Source: Zavarzinia marina
GTDB taxonomy: Bacteria; Pseudomonadota; Alphaproteobacteria; Zavarziniales; Zavarziniaceae
DNA length: 64,000 nucleotides
Direction of reading: 5' to 3'
Assembly: GCF_021568905.1 (NCBI RefSeq)
Contig: NZ_JAKGSB010000001.1
Coordinates: forward strand, 620,001-684,000
A program made the translations under genes and the position numbers. Positions within the stretch are counted from its first letter, which is position 1; each line of letters begins with the position of its first letter. Below are positions 32,122-42,440 of this stretch, one piece after another. Below the pieces are notes generated by a model. That model was not told the origin of the DNA, did not search any database, and worked only from the letters and a program-made list of their open reading frames with translations.

Positions 32122-32439
32122 ATGTCGATCGCCCAAGAAATTCGCCGCCGATTCCGTCAGGCCGTGTTCCCCACGGTCTCGATCTGTGTCGCCGCCTATT
32201 TCGGTTATCACCTGGTGCAGGGTGATTACGGGCTGGTGTCCTGGCTGCGCATGACCCATGAGATCGAGCAGACAAAGGCGGAATTGGCCCGCGTCTCGGA
32301 CGAGCGGGAAGTGTTGGAGCGGCGGGTTTCGCTGCTGCGGCCGGAAAGCCTGGATCTCGATATGATCGAGGAACGCGCCCGCGTCACGCTCGGCTTCGCT
32401 GCCGAGAATGACGTCGTCATCCTGGAACCGACCCCCTGA
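32122..32439 (+). CDS. ftsB: Cell division protein FtsB (septum formation initiator)
   Basis: A 105-residue bitopic protein of the FtsB/DivIC family. There is a short cytoplasmic start and one membrane helix (VFPTVSICVAAYFGYHLV). A periplasmic coiled coil follows (HEIEQTKAELARVSDEREVLERRVSLLR), then the conserved tail DLDMIEERARVTLGFA. It joins FtsL and FtsQ in the divisome. Its position between eno and pdhA is typical of alphaproteobacteria, although here accessory genes separate it from eno. Confidence 0.93.
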   Translation: MSIAQEIRRRFRQAVFPTVSICVAAYFGYHLVQGDYGLVSWLRMTHEIEQTKAELARVSDEREVLERRVSLLRPESLDLDMIEERARVTLGFAAENDVVILEPTP

Positions 32440-32622
32440 TCCGCACTGCCCGGCGCGGGATCTGACAATAAATCTTCCGGTTGCGCATGGCGTGCCCGTT
32501 TGCGGCGCACAACGTCATGCAAAAATGCATGCATTAGCCTTTAGGCAAGTTGTCCGTCATGCGGAGGTCACTATTGTACCCCTCAATGGTCGCGTCGGTC
32601 GCGACATTGACGGAGGAATCCC

Positions 32623-33627
32623 ATGGCCAAAGCAGGGCAGAAGAAGCAGGCGGACGGCGCGGCAGGCAACGGGCCCGGGCCCGAACTGATCGACTATTAC
32701 CGCGAAATGATGCTCATCCGCCGGTTCGAGGAAAAGGCCGGCCAGATGTACGGCATGGGCCTGATCGGCGGCTTCTGTCACCTCTATATCGGCCAGGAGG
32801 CCGTGGTGGTGGGCATGCAGGCGGCGCTCAAGGAGGGCGACGCGGTCATCACCGGCTATCGCGACCACGGTCACATGCTGGCCACCGGCATGGACCCCAA
32901 GGGCGTGATGGCGGAACTGACCGGGCGCATCGGCGGCTATTCCAAGGGGAAGGGCGGCTCGATGCACATGTTCTCCAAGGAGAAGCAGTTCTACGGCGGT
33001 CACGGCATCGTCGGCGCCCAGGTGCCGCTCGGCACCGGTGTCGCCTTCTCGATGAAATACCGCAAGACCGACAATGTCTGCCTCGCCTATTTCGGCGACG
33101 GTGCCGCCAACCAGGGCCAGGTCTACGAGAGCTTCAACATGGCCGAGCTGTGGCGCCTGCCGGTCATCTATGTGATCGAGAACAATCAATACGCCATGGG
33201 CACGGCGGTCGCCCGCGCCTCCGCCCAGACCAAGCTGCACCGCCGGGGCGACAGCTTCAACATCCCGGGCAAGGAAGTCGACGGCATGGATGTGCTGGCG
33301 GTCAAGGAAGCCGCGATCGAGGCGGTGAAATGGGCCCGCGAAGGCAATGGCCCCTATCTCCTCGAAATGAAGACCTATCGCTATCGCGGCCATTCCATGT
33401 CCGACCCGGCGAAATACAGGACCAAGGAAGAGGTCCAGAAGATGCGGACCGAGCATGACCCGATCGACATGGCGCGCAGCAAGCTGCTGGCCGCCGAACT
33501 GATCGACGAAGCGGGCCTGAAGGCGATCGACGCCGAGGTGAAGAAGAAGGTCGCCGAGGCGGCGGACTTCGCCCAGACCAGCCCCGAGCCGGATCCGTCC
33601 GAACTCATGACCGACATCCTGCTCTGA
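32623..33627 (+). CDS. pdhA: Pyruvate dehydrogenase E1 component, alpha subunit
   Basis: A 334-residue thiamine-diphosphate-dependent subunit that decarboxylates pyruvate. Motifs: [46 protein letters not shown], the thiamine diphosphate motif [16 protein letters not shown] and the loop [16 protein letters not shown] with the regulatory-site serine of the eukaryotic enzyme. It is the heterotetrameric type used by alphaproteobacteria and mitochondria. It leads the operon pdhA-pdhB-pdhC-lpd. Confidence 0.97.
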   Translation: MAKAGQKKQADGAAGNGPGPELIDYYREMMLIRRFEEKAGQMYGMGLIGGFCHLYIGQEAVVVGMQAALKEGDAVITGYRDHGHMLATGMDPKGVMAELTGRIGGYSKGKGGSMHMFSKEKQFYGGHGIVGAQVPLGTGVAFSMKYRKTDNVCLAYFGDGAANQGQVYESFNMAELWRLPVIYVIENNQYAMGTAVARASAQTKLHRRGDSFNIPGKEVDGMDVLAVKEAAIEAVKWAREGNGPYLLEMKTYRYRGHSMSDPAKYRTKEEVQKMRTEHDPIDMARSKLLAAELIDEAGLKAIDAEVKKKVAEAADFAQTSPEPDPSELMTDILL

Positions 33628-33653
33628 CGCCGGGCGAAACGGGAAACAGAACC

Positions 33654-34988
33654 ATGGCCATCGATATCCTCATGCCCGCGCTTTCGCCCACCATGACCGA
33701 AGGCAAGCTCGCCAAATGGCTGGTGAAGGAGGGCGACACCATCGCCGCCGGCGACGTCATCGCCGAAATCGAGACCGACAAGGCCACCATGGAGGTGGAA
33801 GCGGTCGATGAAGGCGTTCTCGAAAAGATCCTGGTCGCCGAAGGCACCGACAATGTCGCGGTGAACACCGTGATCGCCCAGATCACGGGCGAGGGGGACA
33901 CGGCTGCCCCGGCGCCGGTGCCCGCCCCGGTCGCGGCGGCCGAGGCGCCGAAGGTCCATGCCGCGCCGATCTCGGCCCCGCCGGCAAGCGACCTGCCCGA
34001 CGGCCCGACCGTGACCATGACCGTGCGCGAGGCGCTGCGCGATGCCATGGCCGAGGAAATGCGCGCCGATCCGGACGTCTTTGTGATGGGCGAGGAAGTG
34101 GCGCAATATCAGGGCGCCTATAAGGTGACCCAGGGCCTGCTCGACGAGTTCGGGGCGGAGCGGGTGATCGACACGCCGATCACCGAATATGGCTTCGCCG
34201 GTCTCGGCGTCGGTGCCGCCTTCGCCGGGCTGAAGCCGATCGTCGAATTCATGACCTTCAACTTCGCCATGCAGGCGATCGACCACATCATCAATTCGGC
34301 GGCCAAGACGCTCTATATGTCGGGCGGTCAGCAATCCTCGCCCATCGTGTTCCGGGGACCGAACGGCGCCGCCTCGCGCGTCGGCGCGCAGCACAGCCAG
34401 TGCTATGCCTCGTGGTACGCCCATTGCCCCGGCATGAAGGTGGTCTCGCCCTATTCGGCGGCGGATGCCAAGGGCCTGTTGAAGGCCGCGATCCGCGATC
34501 CGAACCCGGTCGTCTTCCTCGAGAACGAGATCCTCTACGGCAAGAGCTTCGAAGTGCCGACGGCGGATTACGTGCTGCCCATCGGCAAGGCCCGCGTGGC
34601 GCGTCCCGGCAAGGATGTGACCCTCGTGGCCTTCTCGATCTCCGTGATGCATGCCCTGGCCGCCGCCGAGGTTCTGTCGGGCGAGGGGATCGACGCCGAG
34701 GTGATCGACCTGCGTTCCGTCCGGCCGCTCGACATCGAGACGGTGGTGCGCTCGGTCCAGAAGACCAACCGCGCGATCACGGTGGAGGAAGGCTGGGCCG
34801 CCTGCGGCATCGGCTCCGAAATCGCCGCCCAGCTCATGGAAAATGCCTTCGACTGGCTGGATGCGCCGGTCGCCCGCGTCGCCGGCAAGGATGTCCCCAT
34901 GCCCTATGCGGCGAACCTCGAGAAGCTGGCCCTGCCGAGCACGGCCGACATCGTGGCGGCGGCCAATGCCGTCCTCTACCGCGCCTGA
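33654..34988 (+). CDS. pdhB: Pyruvate dehydrogenase E1 component, beta subunit with lipoyl domain
   Basis: A 444-residue subunit in two parts. Residues 1 to about 80 are a complete lipoyl domain (lysine in [14 protein letters not shown]), an addition found in several alphaproteobacterial PdhB proteins. Residues about 120-444 are the transketolase-type beta subunit ([59 protein letters not shown]-like [15 protein letters not shown]). The lipoyl domain is nearly the same as that of the next gene, at DNA level too. It may collect acetyl groups in addition to E2. Confidence 0.97.
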   Translation: MAIDILMPALSPTMTEGKLAKWLVKEGDTIAAGDVIAEIETDKATMEVEAVDEGVLEKILVAEGTDNVAVNTVIAQITGEGDTAAPAPVPAPVAAAEAPKVHAAPISAPPASDLPDGPTVTMTVREALRDAMAEEMRADPDVFVMGEEVAQYQGAYKVTQGLLDEFGAERVIDTPITEYGFAGLGVGAAFAGLKPIVEFMTFNFAMQAIDHIINSAAKTLYMSGGQQSSPIVFRGPNGAASRVGAQHSQCYASWYAHCPGMKVVSPYSAADAKGLLKAAIRDPNPVVFLENEILYGKSFEVPTADYVLPIGKARVARPGKDVTLVAFSISVMHALAAAEVLSGEGIDAEVIDLRSVRPLDIETVVRSVQKTNRAITVEEGWAACGIGSEIAAQLMENAFDWLDAPVARVAGKDVPMPYAANLEKLALPSTADIVAAANAVLYRA

Positions 34989-35000
34989 GGGAGAGAGATC

Positions 35001-36278
35001 ATGGCCATCGAAATCCTGATGCCCGCGCTTTCGCCCACCATGACGGAGGGCAAGCTGGCCAAATGGCTGGTGAAGGAGGGCGACACCATTTCGTCCGGCG
35101 ACGTCATCGCCGAGATCGAGACCGACAAGGCGACCATGGAAGTGGAGGCGGTCGACGAAGGCACGCTCGCCAAGATCCTGATCGCCGAGGGCACCGACAA
35201 TGTCGCGGTGAACACCGTGATCGCCCTGGTGGCGGAGGAGGGGGAGGACGTTTCCGCCGCCGCCAGCGCCGCGCCGAAGGCGGCCGCACCGGCCCCGACA
35301 CCGGCTGCCGAGGAACCGGTGCCGGCCGTTGCTGCTCCCGCGCCGGCGGCCGCGCCTGCCCCGTCGCTCGCGCCCTCTACTGGCCGCATCTTCGCAAGCC
35401 CGCTGGCGAAGCGGATCGCGAAGACCGAAGGCGTCGACCTGGCGACGGTGAAGGGCTCCGGCCCCCATGGCCGTATCGTGAAGGCGGATGTGGAGGCGGC
35501 GGCCAAGGCGCCGAAGCCGGCTGCGGCCGCCGCGCCGGCGCCGGCCCCCGTCGTTGCACCGGCCCCGGCCAAGGCCCTTGTGTTCCCGTTCCCCGAAGGC
35601 TCCTTCGAGGCGATCCCGAACGACGGCATGCGGAAGACCGTGGCGAAGCGCCTGACCGAGGCGAAATCGACGATCCCGCATTTCTACCTGACCATCGACT
35701 GCGAGCTGGATGCGCTGCTGGCGCTGCGGGCCCAGTTGAATGCCAAGTCGCCGGCCAAGATCTCGGTCAACGACTTCATCCTGCGCGCCTCCGCGCTTGC
35801 TCTGAAGAAAGTGCCGGCGGCCAATGCCACCTGGACCGACGAGGCGATCCTGCGCCACAAGAACGCCGATGTGGCGGTCGCGGTCGCGATCGACGGCGGG
35901 CTGATCACCCCGATCGTCTTCGCGGCGGAGACCAAGGGCCTCGCCACCATCGCGGCCGAGACCAAGGATCTGGCGGAACGCGCACGGTCGCGCAAGCTGA
36001 AACCCACCGAGTATCAGGGCGGAACCTTCTCGATCTCCAATCTCGGCATGTTCGGGATCAAGGAGTTCGCCGCCGTGATCAACCCGCCGCATGGCGCCAT
36101 CCTGGCGATCGGCGCGGGCGAGAAGCGCCCGGTGGTGAAGGATGGCGCGCTGGCCGTCGCCACCGTGATGAGCGTCACCCTGTCCTGCGATCACCGGGTG
36201 GTCGACGGGGCCGTGGGCGCCGAATTCCTGGCCGCCTTCAAGGGTCTGATCGAAGACCCGATGACCATGATGCTGTGA
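35001..36278 (+). CDS. pdhC: Dihydrolipoamide acetyltransferase (E2 of pyruvate dehydrogenase)
   Basis: A 425-residue core enzyme passing acetyl from lipoamide to CoA. It has one N-terminal lipoyl domain (ETDKATMEV), an Ala/Pro-rich linker, and the E3-binding domain ([29 protein letters not shown], about residues 130-165). A second linker leads to the catalytic domain, with SDNDFI-like [30 protein letters not shown] and active-site [10 protein letters not shown] near the end. It follows pdhB by 12 bases. Confidence 0.97.
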   Translation: MAIEILMPALSPTMTEGKLAKWLVKEGDTISSGDVIAEIETDKATMEVEAVDEGTLAKILIAEGTDNVAVNTVIALVAEEGEDVSAAASAAPKAAAPAPTPAAEEPVPAVAAPAPAAAPAPSLAPSTGRIFASPLAKRIAKTEGVDLATVKGSGPHGRIVKADVEAAAKAPKPAAAAAPAPAPVVAPAPAKALVFPFPEGSFEAIPNDGMRKTVAKRLTEAKSTIPHFYLTIDCELDALLALRAQLNAKSPAKISVNDFILRASALALKKVPAANATWTDEAILRHKNADVAVAVAIDGGLITPIVFAAETKGLATIAAETKDLAERARSRKLKPTEYQGGTFSISNLGMFGIKEFAAVINPPHGAILAIGAGEKRPVVKDGALAVATVMSVTLSCDHRVVDGAVGAEFLAAFKGLIEDPMTMML

Positions 36279-36288
36279 GGATACGAAG

Positions 36289-37686
36289 ATGGCCGAGACA
36301 TTCGACATCATCGTCGTGGGCGGCGGGCCGGGCGGCTATGTCGCCGCCATCCGCGCCGCGCAACTGGGCTTCAAGACCGCCGTGGTCGAGAAGAAGCATC
36401 TGGGCGGTATCTGCCTGAACTGGGGCTGTATCCCGACCAAGGCGCTGCTGCGTTCGGCTGAGGTCTACCACTACATGCAGCACCCCGGGGATTACGGCCT
36501 GTCCGCCACCGGGGTTTCCTTCGACATCAAGAAGATCGTCGAGCGGTCCAGGGGCGTTTCCAAGCGCCTCAACGGTGGCGTCGCCTTCCTGATGAAGAAG
36601 AACAAGGTGACCGTGATCGACGGCGTGGCCAAGCTGACCGGCGCCACCTCCCTGACCGTCACCAAGGATGGCGCCAAGGTCGGCGACTATTCGGCCAAGC
36701 ATGTGATCCTGGCGACCGGTGCCCGGCCCCGTGCCCTGCCGGGGCTGGAGCCTGACGGTAAGCTGGTCTGGACCTATTTCGAGGCCATGGTGCCGGAAGC
36801 GACGCCGAAGAGCCTGCTGGTGGTCGGCTCCGGCGCCATCGGCATCGAATTCGCCAGCTTCTACCGGACGCTGGGCGTCGACGTGACGGTGGTCGAAGTG
36901 ATGCCGCAGATCCTGCCGGTCGAGGACGAGGAGATCGCCACGATCGCCCGGAAACGCCTCGAGAAGCAGGGCATGAAGATCATGACCGGCGCCAAGGTGC
37001 TGGGCCTGAAGAAGGGCGCCGACAGCGTCACGGCGACGATCGAGGACGGCAAGGGCAAGCAGTCCGAACTGACCGTCGATCGCGTCATCTCCGCCGTCGG
37101 CGTCGTCGGCAATATCGAGGATCTGGGCCTGGAGGCGCTGGGCGTCGCGACCGAGAAAGGCTGCATCAAGATCGACGGCTATGGCCGCACCAATGTCGCC
37201 GGCCTCTATGCCATCGGCGATGTCGCCGGCCCGCCCATGCTGGCCCATAAGGCGGAGCATGAGGGCGTGATCTGCGTCGAGGCGATCAAGGGCCTGCATC
37301 CGCACCCGATGAAGAAGGAACAGATCCCGGGCTGCACCTATTGCAATCCCCAGGTCGCCTCGGTCGGTTTCACCGAGAAAAAGGCCAAGGAAGCGGGGTA
37401 CGAGGTCAAGGTCGGGCGCTTCCCCTTCACCGGCAATGGCAAGGCGATCGCGCTCGGCGAGGATCAGGGCCTGGTGAAGACCGTGTTCGATGCCAAGACC
37501 GGGCAATTGCTGGGCGCCCATATGGTCGGCGCCGAGGTGACGGAGCTGATCCAGGGTTTCGTCGTCGCCATGGGCCTGGAAACCACGGAAGAGGAGCTGA
37601 TGCATACGGTATTTCCGCATCCCACCCTCTCCGAAATGATGCATGAGGCGGTGCTTGACGCATACGGGCGCGCCATTCACATCTAG
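36289..37686 (+). CDS. lpdA: Dihydrolipoamide dehydrogenase (E3)
   Basis: A 465-residue flavoprotein that re-oxidises dihydrolipoamide with NAD. The FAD-binding GGGPGGYVAAIRAAQLG is at the start. The redox disulfide is in GGICLNWGCIPTKALL, the NAD-binding site is in VVGSGAIGIEFASFY, and the C-terminal active-site His-Glu is in FPHPTLSEMMHEAV. The spacing of ten bases after pdhC and four bases before lipA indicates one operon. Confidence 0.97.
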   Translation: MAETFDIIVVGGGPGGYVAAIRAAQLGFKTAVVEKKHLGGICLNWGCIPTKALLRSAEVYHYMQHPGDYGLSATGVSFDIKKIVERSRGVSKRLNGGVAFLMKKNKVTVIDGVAKLTGATSLTVTKDGAKVGDYSAKHVILATGARPRALPGLEPDGKLVWTYFEAMVPEATPKSLLVVGSGAIGIEFASFYRTLGVDVTVVEVMPQILPVEDEEIATIARKRLEKQGMKIMTGAKVLGLKKGADSVTATIEDGKGKQSELTVDRVISAVGVVGNIEDLGLEALGVATEKGCIKIDGYGRTNVAGLYAIGDVAGPPMLAHKAEHEGVICVEAIKGLHPHPMKKEQIPGCTYCNPQVASVGFTEKKAKEAGYEVKVGRFPFTGNGKAIALGEDQGLVKTVFDAKTGQLLGAHMVGAEVTELIQGFVVAMGLETTEEELMHTVFPHPTLSEMMHEAVLDAYGRAIHI

Positions 37687-37689
37687 GGG

Positions 37690-38640
37690 ATGACGATGAA
37701 CGATCTCTCCGCCATCAAGGACGTCAGCGATCAGGTCCAGGCCCGCGTGAAGCGCCAGCCGAAGCCCGACTGGCTGCGCGTCAAGGCCCCGACCAGCCCG
37801 GAATATGCGGAAACGCGCCGGCTGATGCGGGATCTGCGCCTCAACACCGTGTGCGAGGAGGCGGCCTGCCCCAACATCGGCGAATGCTGGAAGAAGAAGC
37901 ATGCGACGGTGATGATCCTGGGCGACACCTGCACCAGGGCCTGCGCCTTCTGCAACATCAAGACCGGCATGCCGGCCCATCCCGACCCGGACGAGCCGGA
38001 GAATGTGGCGGTCGCGGTCGGCGAGATGGGGCTGGAGCATGTCGTCATCACCTCCGTCGACCGGGACGATCTGGCCGACGGTGGCGCCGATCAGTTCGTG
38101 AAGGTGATCCGGCGCCTGCGCGAGACGGCGCTGAACACCACCATCGAGATCCTGACCCCGGATTTCCTCCGCAAGGACGGCGCGATCGAGGCCGTGGTGG
38201 CGGCGCGCCCCGACGTCTACAACCACAATCTGGAAACCGTGCCGCGCCTCTATCCGACGATCCGGCCGGGGGCGCGCTATTTCCATTCGCTCCGGGTTCT
38301 CGACCGCGTGAAGCAGATCGATCCGACGGTCTTCACCAAATCCGGCATAATGGTCGGCCTGGGCGAGACCAAGGCGGAGGTCTATCAGGTGATGGACGAT
38401 CTGCGCTCCGCGGATGTCGACTTCATCACCATCGGCCAGTATCTTCAGCCCACGCCGAAGCATGCGCCGGTGGAACGTTTCGTCACGCCCGATGAATTCG
38501 CCGATTATGCCAAGATGGCGCGGGCGAAGGGGTTCCTGATGGTTTCCGCCTCGCCGCTGACGCGCTCGTCCCACCACGCGGGCGAGGATTTCGTGAAGCT
38601 GAAGGCCGCGCGGGAGGCAAAGCTCGCCGCCCGGGCGTGA
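37690..38640 (+). CDS. lipA: Lipoyl synthase
   Basis: LipA (316 residues) is a radical SAM enzyme that inserts two sulfurs into octanoyl groups on E2 and H proteins. The auxiliary cluster cysteines are in [13 protein letters not shown] and the radical SAM CxxxCxxC is in [39 protein letters not shown] is present in parts. Placement directly after the pyruvate dehydrogenase genes fits its role in lipoylating them. An ATG at 37696 is a second possible start. Confidence 0.97.
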   Translation: MTMNDLSAIKDVSDQVQARVKRQPKPDWLRVKAPTSPEYAETRRLMRDLRLNTVCEEAACPNIGECWKKKHATVMILGDTCTRACAFCNIKTGMPAHPDPDEPENVAVAVGEMGLEHVVITSVDRDDLADGGADQFVKVIRRLRETALNTTIEILTPDFLRKDGAIEAVVAARPDVYNHNLETVPRLYPTIRPGARYFHSLRVLDRVKQIDPTVFTKSGIMVGLGETKAEVYQVMDDLRSADVDFITIGQYLQPTPKHAPVERFVTPDEFADYAKMARAKGFLMVSASPLTRSSHHAGEDFVKLKAAREAKLAARA

Positions 38641-38653
38641 TCGAGCAGGGGTT

Positions 38654-39100
38654 ATGCCGCGTTACACCGAAGTGAAGACTCTGCCCTATGACGCGGCAAA
38701 ACTTTACGACCTGGTCGCAGATATCGCCAATTACCCGGAATTCCTGCCGTGGTGCGTGGGCGCGCGCATCCGCGCCCAGTCCGACGATCTGATCATCGCC
38801 GATCTGATGATCGGCTATAAGGCGTTCCGCGAACGCTTCACCTCGGCCGTCTCCCTCAACCCGCCGGACGAGATCGACGTCAGTTTCACCGAAGGCCCGT
38901 TCTCCTATCTGAAGAACCATTGGCGCTTCCTGCCGACACCGGACGGCAGCCCCGGCTGCGTCGTCGACTTTCTGGTCGACTTCGAATTCCGCAGCAAGGT
39001 CTATACCCAGGTCATCGGCGGCGTCTTCGAGGACGCCGCCCGCCGCATGGTCGCCGCCTTCGAGGCGCGGGCGCATGATCTATACGGGGAAGCGGCGTAG
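38654..39100 (+). CDS. Coq10/RatA-type START-domain protein
   Basis: A 148-residue member of the polyketide cyclase/START family that includes mitochondrial Coq10 and bacterial RatA. Typical sequence: LPYDAAKLYDLVADIANYPEFLPWC and FSYLKNHWRFLP, with FLVDFEFRSKVYTQVIGGVFEDAARRMVAAFEARA toward the end. Coq10 proteins bind ubiquinone and aid respiration, while E. coli RatA is reported to block ribosome joining; the alphaproteobacterial proteins are closer to Coq10, by inference. It follows lipA by 13 bases. Confidence 0.88.
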   Translation: MPRYTEVKTLPYDAAKLYDLVADIANYPEFLPWCVGARIRAQSDDLIIADLMIGYKAFRERFTSAVSLNPPDEIDVSFTEGPFSYLKNHWRFLPTPDGSPGCVVDFLVDFEFRSKVYTQVIGGVFEDAARRMVAAFEARAHDLYGEAA

Positions 39101-39157
39101 CCTTCTTTCCGTCGCTGCGGCGCAGGCGGGGATGAAATGCGCCTTATTCGTCGAAAG

Positions 39158-39278
39158 ATCCCGGCCTTCGCCGGGATGACGATGGACTGGATTTTCTTTC
39201 TCGTCGTCCCGGCGAAGGCCGGGACCTTCCGCCGGAAAGGGCGCCATTCTCGTCTCGAGATCCCGCCTTCGCCGGGAT
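39158..39278. repeat. Three CCCGGC-GCCGGG hairpin repeats between coq10-like gene and murI
   Basis: Hairpins with eight-base arms lie at 39158-39177 (ATCCCGGC, CTTC, GCCGGGAT) and 39206-39225 (GTCCCGGC, GAAG, GCCGGGAC). A third at 39260-39278 lacks one base in the left arm. They fill the space between two convergent genes, the same setting as the two copies after eno, and alternate in orientation. Confidence 0.78.
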
Positions 39279-39294
39279 GACGCCCTATAGAGAA

Positions 39295-40119
39295 TCAGAG
39301 ATCCACGATTTCCACGTCGCCCGGTTCGATCGGGCGATCGAGGAAGATGGTGGCGACGCGGGCGAAGCGGGGCGCGCTGTCGGTGGCCATGAAATGGACC
39401 TTGCCGCTGGGGGTGGGGGCATCGATGCCCTGGTCGGTCAGGGCTTGCGCGACGGCTTCGGCGGTTGTCGAGGCGCTGTCGACGATGGCGATGTCGGGGC
39501 CGGCGATCTTGGCGATGGTCGGGCGCAGCAGGGGAAAATGGGTGCAGCCGAGGACCAGGGCCTCGGGCTTGGGGCGGCCGTGGTTCAGGATCGGCTCGAT
39601 ATAACGCCGGGCGGCGGATTCGACCACTTCGCCCTCGATCCAGCCTTCCTCCGCCAGGGCGACGAAGACCGAACAGGCTTGCTGGCGGACATCAGCATCG
39701 CCGCGCAAGGCATTGATCGCCTTCTGATAGGCATTTGCGGAAACGGTTGATTCGGTGGCCAACACGCCGATCCGGCCTTCCGGTGCTGCGGCGACGGCGG
39801 CCGCGGCACCCGGTTCGATCACGCCGATCACCTGGATGTCCGGAAAAGCGGCGGAGAGTGCGGGGATGGCATGGGCGGAAGCCGTGTTGCAGGCGATGAC
39901 CAGCATTTTCACGCCCCGGTCGACCAGATGCTGCGCCGCCTGGACGGCATAGCGCGCCACCGTTTCCGGGCTCTTGGTGCCATAGGGCAGGCGGGCGGTA
40001 TCGCCCAGATAGAGCAGGTCTTCGCCCGGCAGGCGCGCGGCGATGGCGTCGAGCACGGAGAGGCCGCCGATGCCGGAATCGAAGATCCCGATGGGCAGGG
40101 CCGGATTGGGTCTGGTCAT
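39295..40119 (-). CDS. murI: Glutamate racemase
   Basis: MurI (274 residues) supplies D-glutamate for peptidoglycan. Signatures: GIFDSGIGGLSVLDAI at the N-terminus, first catalytic cysteine in VIACNTASAHAIPAL, second in LGCTHFPLLRPTI, and LYLGDTARLPYGTKS. It overlaps the next minus-strand gene upstream by four bases. Confidence 0.96.
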   Translation of the reverse strand: MTRPNPALPIGIFDSGIGGLSVLDAIAARLPGEDLLYLGDTARLPYGTKSPETVARYAVQAAQHLVDRGVKMLVIACNTASAHAIPALSAAFPDIQVIGVIEPGAAAAVAAAPEGRIGVLATESTVSANAYQKAINALRGDADVRQQACSVFVALAEEGWIEGEVVESAARRYIEPILNHGRPKPEALVLGCTHFPLLRPTIAKIAGPDIAIVDSASTTAEAVAQALTDQGIDAPTPSGKVHFMATDSAPRFARVATIFLDRPIEPGDVEIVDL

Positions 40120-40634
40120 GCGAGTAGGGGGGCCGCGATCGCCTGTTCGAGGAGGGAGAGCGCCTGATCGACCGTGGCCAGGCGGACGGCGCCGCGCCCG
40201 AGGTCGCCGAAACGGCGTTCGAGGTGGAGCGTTGGCTGGCCTTCGCGGGCGAGCGCGAAATGGACGAGGCCGACGGGTTTGTCGGCGCTGCCGCCGCCGG
40301 GGCCGGCGATGCCGGTGACCGCGACCGCGACATGGGCGCGGCTACGCGACAGGGCACCTTCCGCCATGGCCCGCACCACGGGTTCGGACACGGCGCCATG
40401 CTGCAGCAATGTGTCCTTGGGCACGCCCAACAGTTCGGCCTTGGCATGATTGGAATAGGTGACGAAGCCGCGTTCGAGGACGGCGGAAGAGCCGGCGATT
40501 TCCGTCAGCAGCCCGGCGACCAGCCCGCCGGTGCAGCTTTCCGCCGTGGCGATGCGCTGGCCGCGCGCCGTGGCGGCGGCGATCAGGGCAGTGGCGCGGG
40601 TTTCGAGTTCGGGCGGAAACAACGACGTCACCAT
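40116..40634 (-). CDS. CinA C-terminal domain protein, nicotinamide-nucleotide amidase
   Basis: A 172-residue protein equal to the C-terminal domain of CinA (PncC), which deamidates nicotinamide mononucleotide in NAD recycling. Motifs are IATAESCTGGLVAGLLTE with the catalytic serine, SNHAKAELLGVP, VAVTGIAGPGGGS and PVGLVHFALA. The frame is open far upstream, but the true start at 40634 (VTSLFPPELETRA) lies in the last codons of pgpA. The pgpA-pncC pairing is common in alphaproteobacteria. Confidence 0.93.
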   Translation of the reverse strand: MVTSLFPPELETRATALIAAATARGQRIATAESCTGGLVAGLLTEIAGSSAVLERGFVTYSNHAKAELLGVPKDTLLQHGAVSEPVVRAMAEGALSRSRAHVAVAVTGIAGPGGGSADKPVGLVHFALAREGQPTLHLERRFGDLGRGAVRLATVDQALSLLEQAIAAPLLA

Positions 40635-41089
40635 AATTCGACCAATGCCCCCATCAGGACGAGACCCATGAGACCGGCGATCACGTCGTCGACGACGATG
40701 CCGAATCCACCGGGCAGGTTGCGATCCGCCCAGCTTGCCGGCCAGGGCTTCAGAATGTCGAGCACGCGAAACACGACGAAGGCGAAGGCATAGAGCGTCA
40801 GGTCGTTGGGCACCAGCACCAGGGTGAACCATTGCCCGGCGAATTCGTCGGCGACGACGCTGCCCGGATCCTTCATGTCGCGGGCGGAAGCGTAAAGATC
40901 GGCGGCCCAGATCGCGACCACGGTCATGATCGCGGCGGCGACGGCAAGGCCGGTCTCGCCCGTCCAGGCGCGGATGAACCAGGCGGGGACGAGGGCGACC
41001 AGGGACCCCCAGGTACCGGCCGGGCCGGGCAGATAGCCGACATAGCCGCCGGTCGAGATGATGCGCGCCGGATGCCAGGGAGGGAGCAT
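40628..41089 (-). CDS. pgpA: Phosphatidylglycerophosphatase A
   Basis: PgpA (153 residues) removes the phosphate from phosphatidylglycerol phosphate at the inner membrane. The conserved GTWGSLVAL is near the start, FVVFRVLDILKPWPASW lies in the middle, and the acidic motif GFGIVVDDVIAGLMGL is toward the end. About four hydrophobic segments are present. It abuts ispDF directly (stop and start within one base) and overlaps the CinA-domain gene by seven bases. Confidence 0.92.
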   Translation of the reverse strand: MLPPWHPARIISTGGYVGYLPGPAGTWGSLVALVPAWFIRAWTGETGLAVAAAIMTVVAIWAADLYASARDMKDPGSVVADEFAGQWFTLVLVPNDLTLYAFAFVVFRVLDILKPWPASWADRNLPGGFGIVVDDVIAGLMGLVLMGALVELW

Positions 41090-42286
41090 TTAGGGAAGCC
41101 TCACGGTTGCGATCGCCTGGGCGGCGATTCCCTCGCCCCGGCCGGTGAAGCCGAGGCCTTCGGTGGTGGTCGCCTTGACGCCCACGCGATCGGGCGAAAG
41201 CGACAGGATCTGGGCGATCCGGGCCGTCATCGCGGCGCGGTGCGGCCCGACCTTGGGCCGCTCGCAGATGATGGTCAGATCGACATGGGCGATCATGCCG
41301 CCGCGGTCCGACACCAGCTTGCCGGCATGGGCGAGGAAGCGGCTGCTGTCGGCGCCGCGCCATTGCGGATCGCTGGGCGGGAAATGCTGGCCGATGTCGC
41401 CGGCGGCGATGGCGCCGAGGATCGCGTCGGTCAGCGCATGAAGGGCGACATCGGCATCGGAATGGCCGATCAGGCTCTGGTCATGGGCGATGCGGACGCC
41501 GCCCAACCAGACCCCGTCGCCGGGGCCGAGGCGATGGACGTCATAGCCCATGCCCGTCCGGACGTCGCCGAGCCCCGCCAGCATCAGGCGCTCGGCACGG
41601 GCCATGTCGTCGGGCGTGGTCACCTTGAAATTCTCCTCCCGCCCGTCGACCAGGGCGACCGAATGCCCGTCCGCTTCCGCCAGGGCGGCATCGTCGGTCA
41701 GGGCGGCATCGGCGAGGCGGCGGTGGGCCGCGAGTATCGGTTCGAAGGGAAAGCCCTGGGGCGTCTGGGCCCGGAACAGGCCGTCCCGCGCCACGGTTTC
41801 GCCGGCGAGGCCGTCGGCGCCGCGCTTCAGGGTATCGACCACGGGCAGCGCCGGGATCGCCCCCCGCGCGGGCGTGATGGCGGCAAGCACCCGGTCGATC
41901 AGGGCATTGTCGACGAAAGGGCGCGCGGCATCGTGGATCAGGACCGTCTCGGGCGGGGCGGGCAGGGCGGCCAGCGCTTCGAGACCGGCGCGCACGCTGG
42001 CCTGACGTTCGGTCCCGCCGGCGACGAAGGGACCGGCCGAAAGGCCGTCCAGGGCCTCCTCCGCCCGGCTACGATACGCCGGATCGACCACAACCGCGAT
42101 CGGCCCGATGGCGGGGTGGCGGCGGAGCGCCGCGACCCCATGGCGCAACAGCGGCGCACCGGCCAGCGGCAGAAATTGCTTGGGCGTGTCGCTGCCCATT
42201 CGCTTGCCACTTCCGGCTGCGACGACAACGGCCGCGACCCGCCGACTGGAGGCCGCGACGCGCGCTATCGGGGAGGATTCGGTCAT
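41090..42286 (-). CDS. ispDF: Bifunctional IspD/IspF isoprenoid enzyme
   Basis: A 398-residue fusion for the methylerythritol phosphate pathway. Residues about 15-235 are IspD, the cytidylyltransferase ([21 protein letters not shown] split by a few residues, [11 protein letters not shown]). Residues about 240-398 are IspF, which forms the cyclic diphosphate ([67 protein letters not shown]). Fusion of these two is usual in alphaproteobacteria. It is divergent from dusB. Confidence 0.96.
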   Translation of the reverse strand: MTESSPIARVAASSRRVAAVVVAAGSGKRMGSDTPKQFLPLAGAPLLRHGVAALRRHPAIGPIAVVVDPAYRSRAEEALDGLSAGPFVAGGTERQASVRAGLEALAALPAPPETVLIHDAARPFVDNALIDRVLAAITPARGAIPALPVVDTLKRGADGLAGETVARDGLFRAQTPQGFPFEPILAAHRRLADAALTDDAALAEADGHSVALVDGREENFKVTTPDDMARAERLMLAGLGDVRTGMGYDVHRLGPGDGVWLGGVRIAHDQSLIGHSDADVALHALTDAILGAIAAGDIGQHFPPSDPQWRGADSSRFLAHAGKLVSDRGGMIAHVDLTIICERPKVGPHRAAMTARIAQILSLSPDRVGVKATTTEGLGFTGRGEGIAAQAIATVRLP

Positions 42287-42440
42287 GGCGAGACACTATC
42301 CTTGCCTTGCAGGCGGGCCTAGTGTCACCTTCGCAACAATCCATCAATCTGATGCCGATAGTTTGGCGTGACCATTGCGGTGCCCAAGCAATGGGCTTAG
42401 ATTGCCCGTTTATCGTGCAGCTTTGAAAAGTGCCCAAGGA

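Noticed and set aside
33381-38577. Long minus-strand frames opposite the pyruvate dehydrogenase operon
   Set aside because: Same antisense effect; the sequence is low-complexity His/Arg/Gly-rich and the sense genes are unmistakable.
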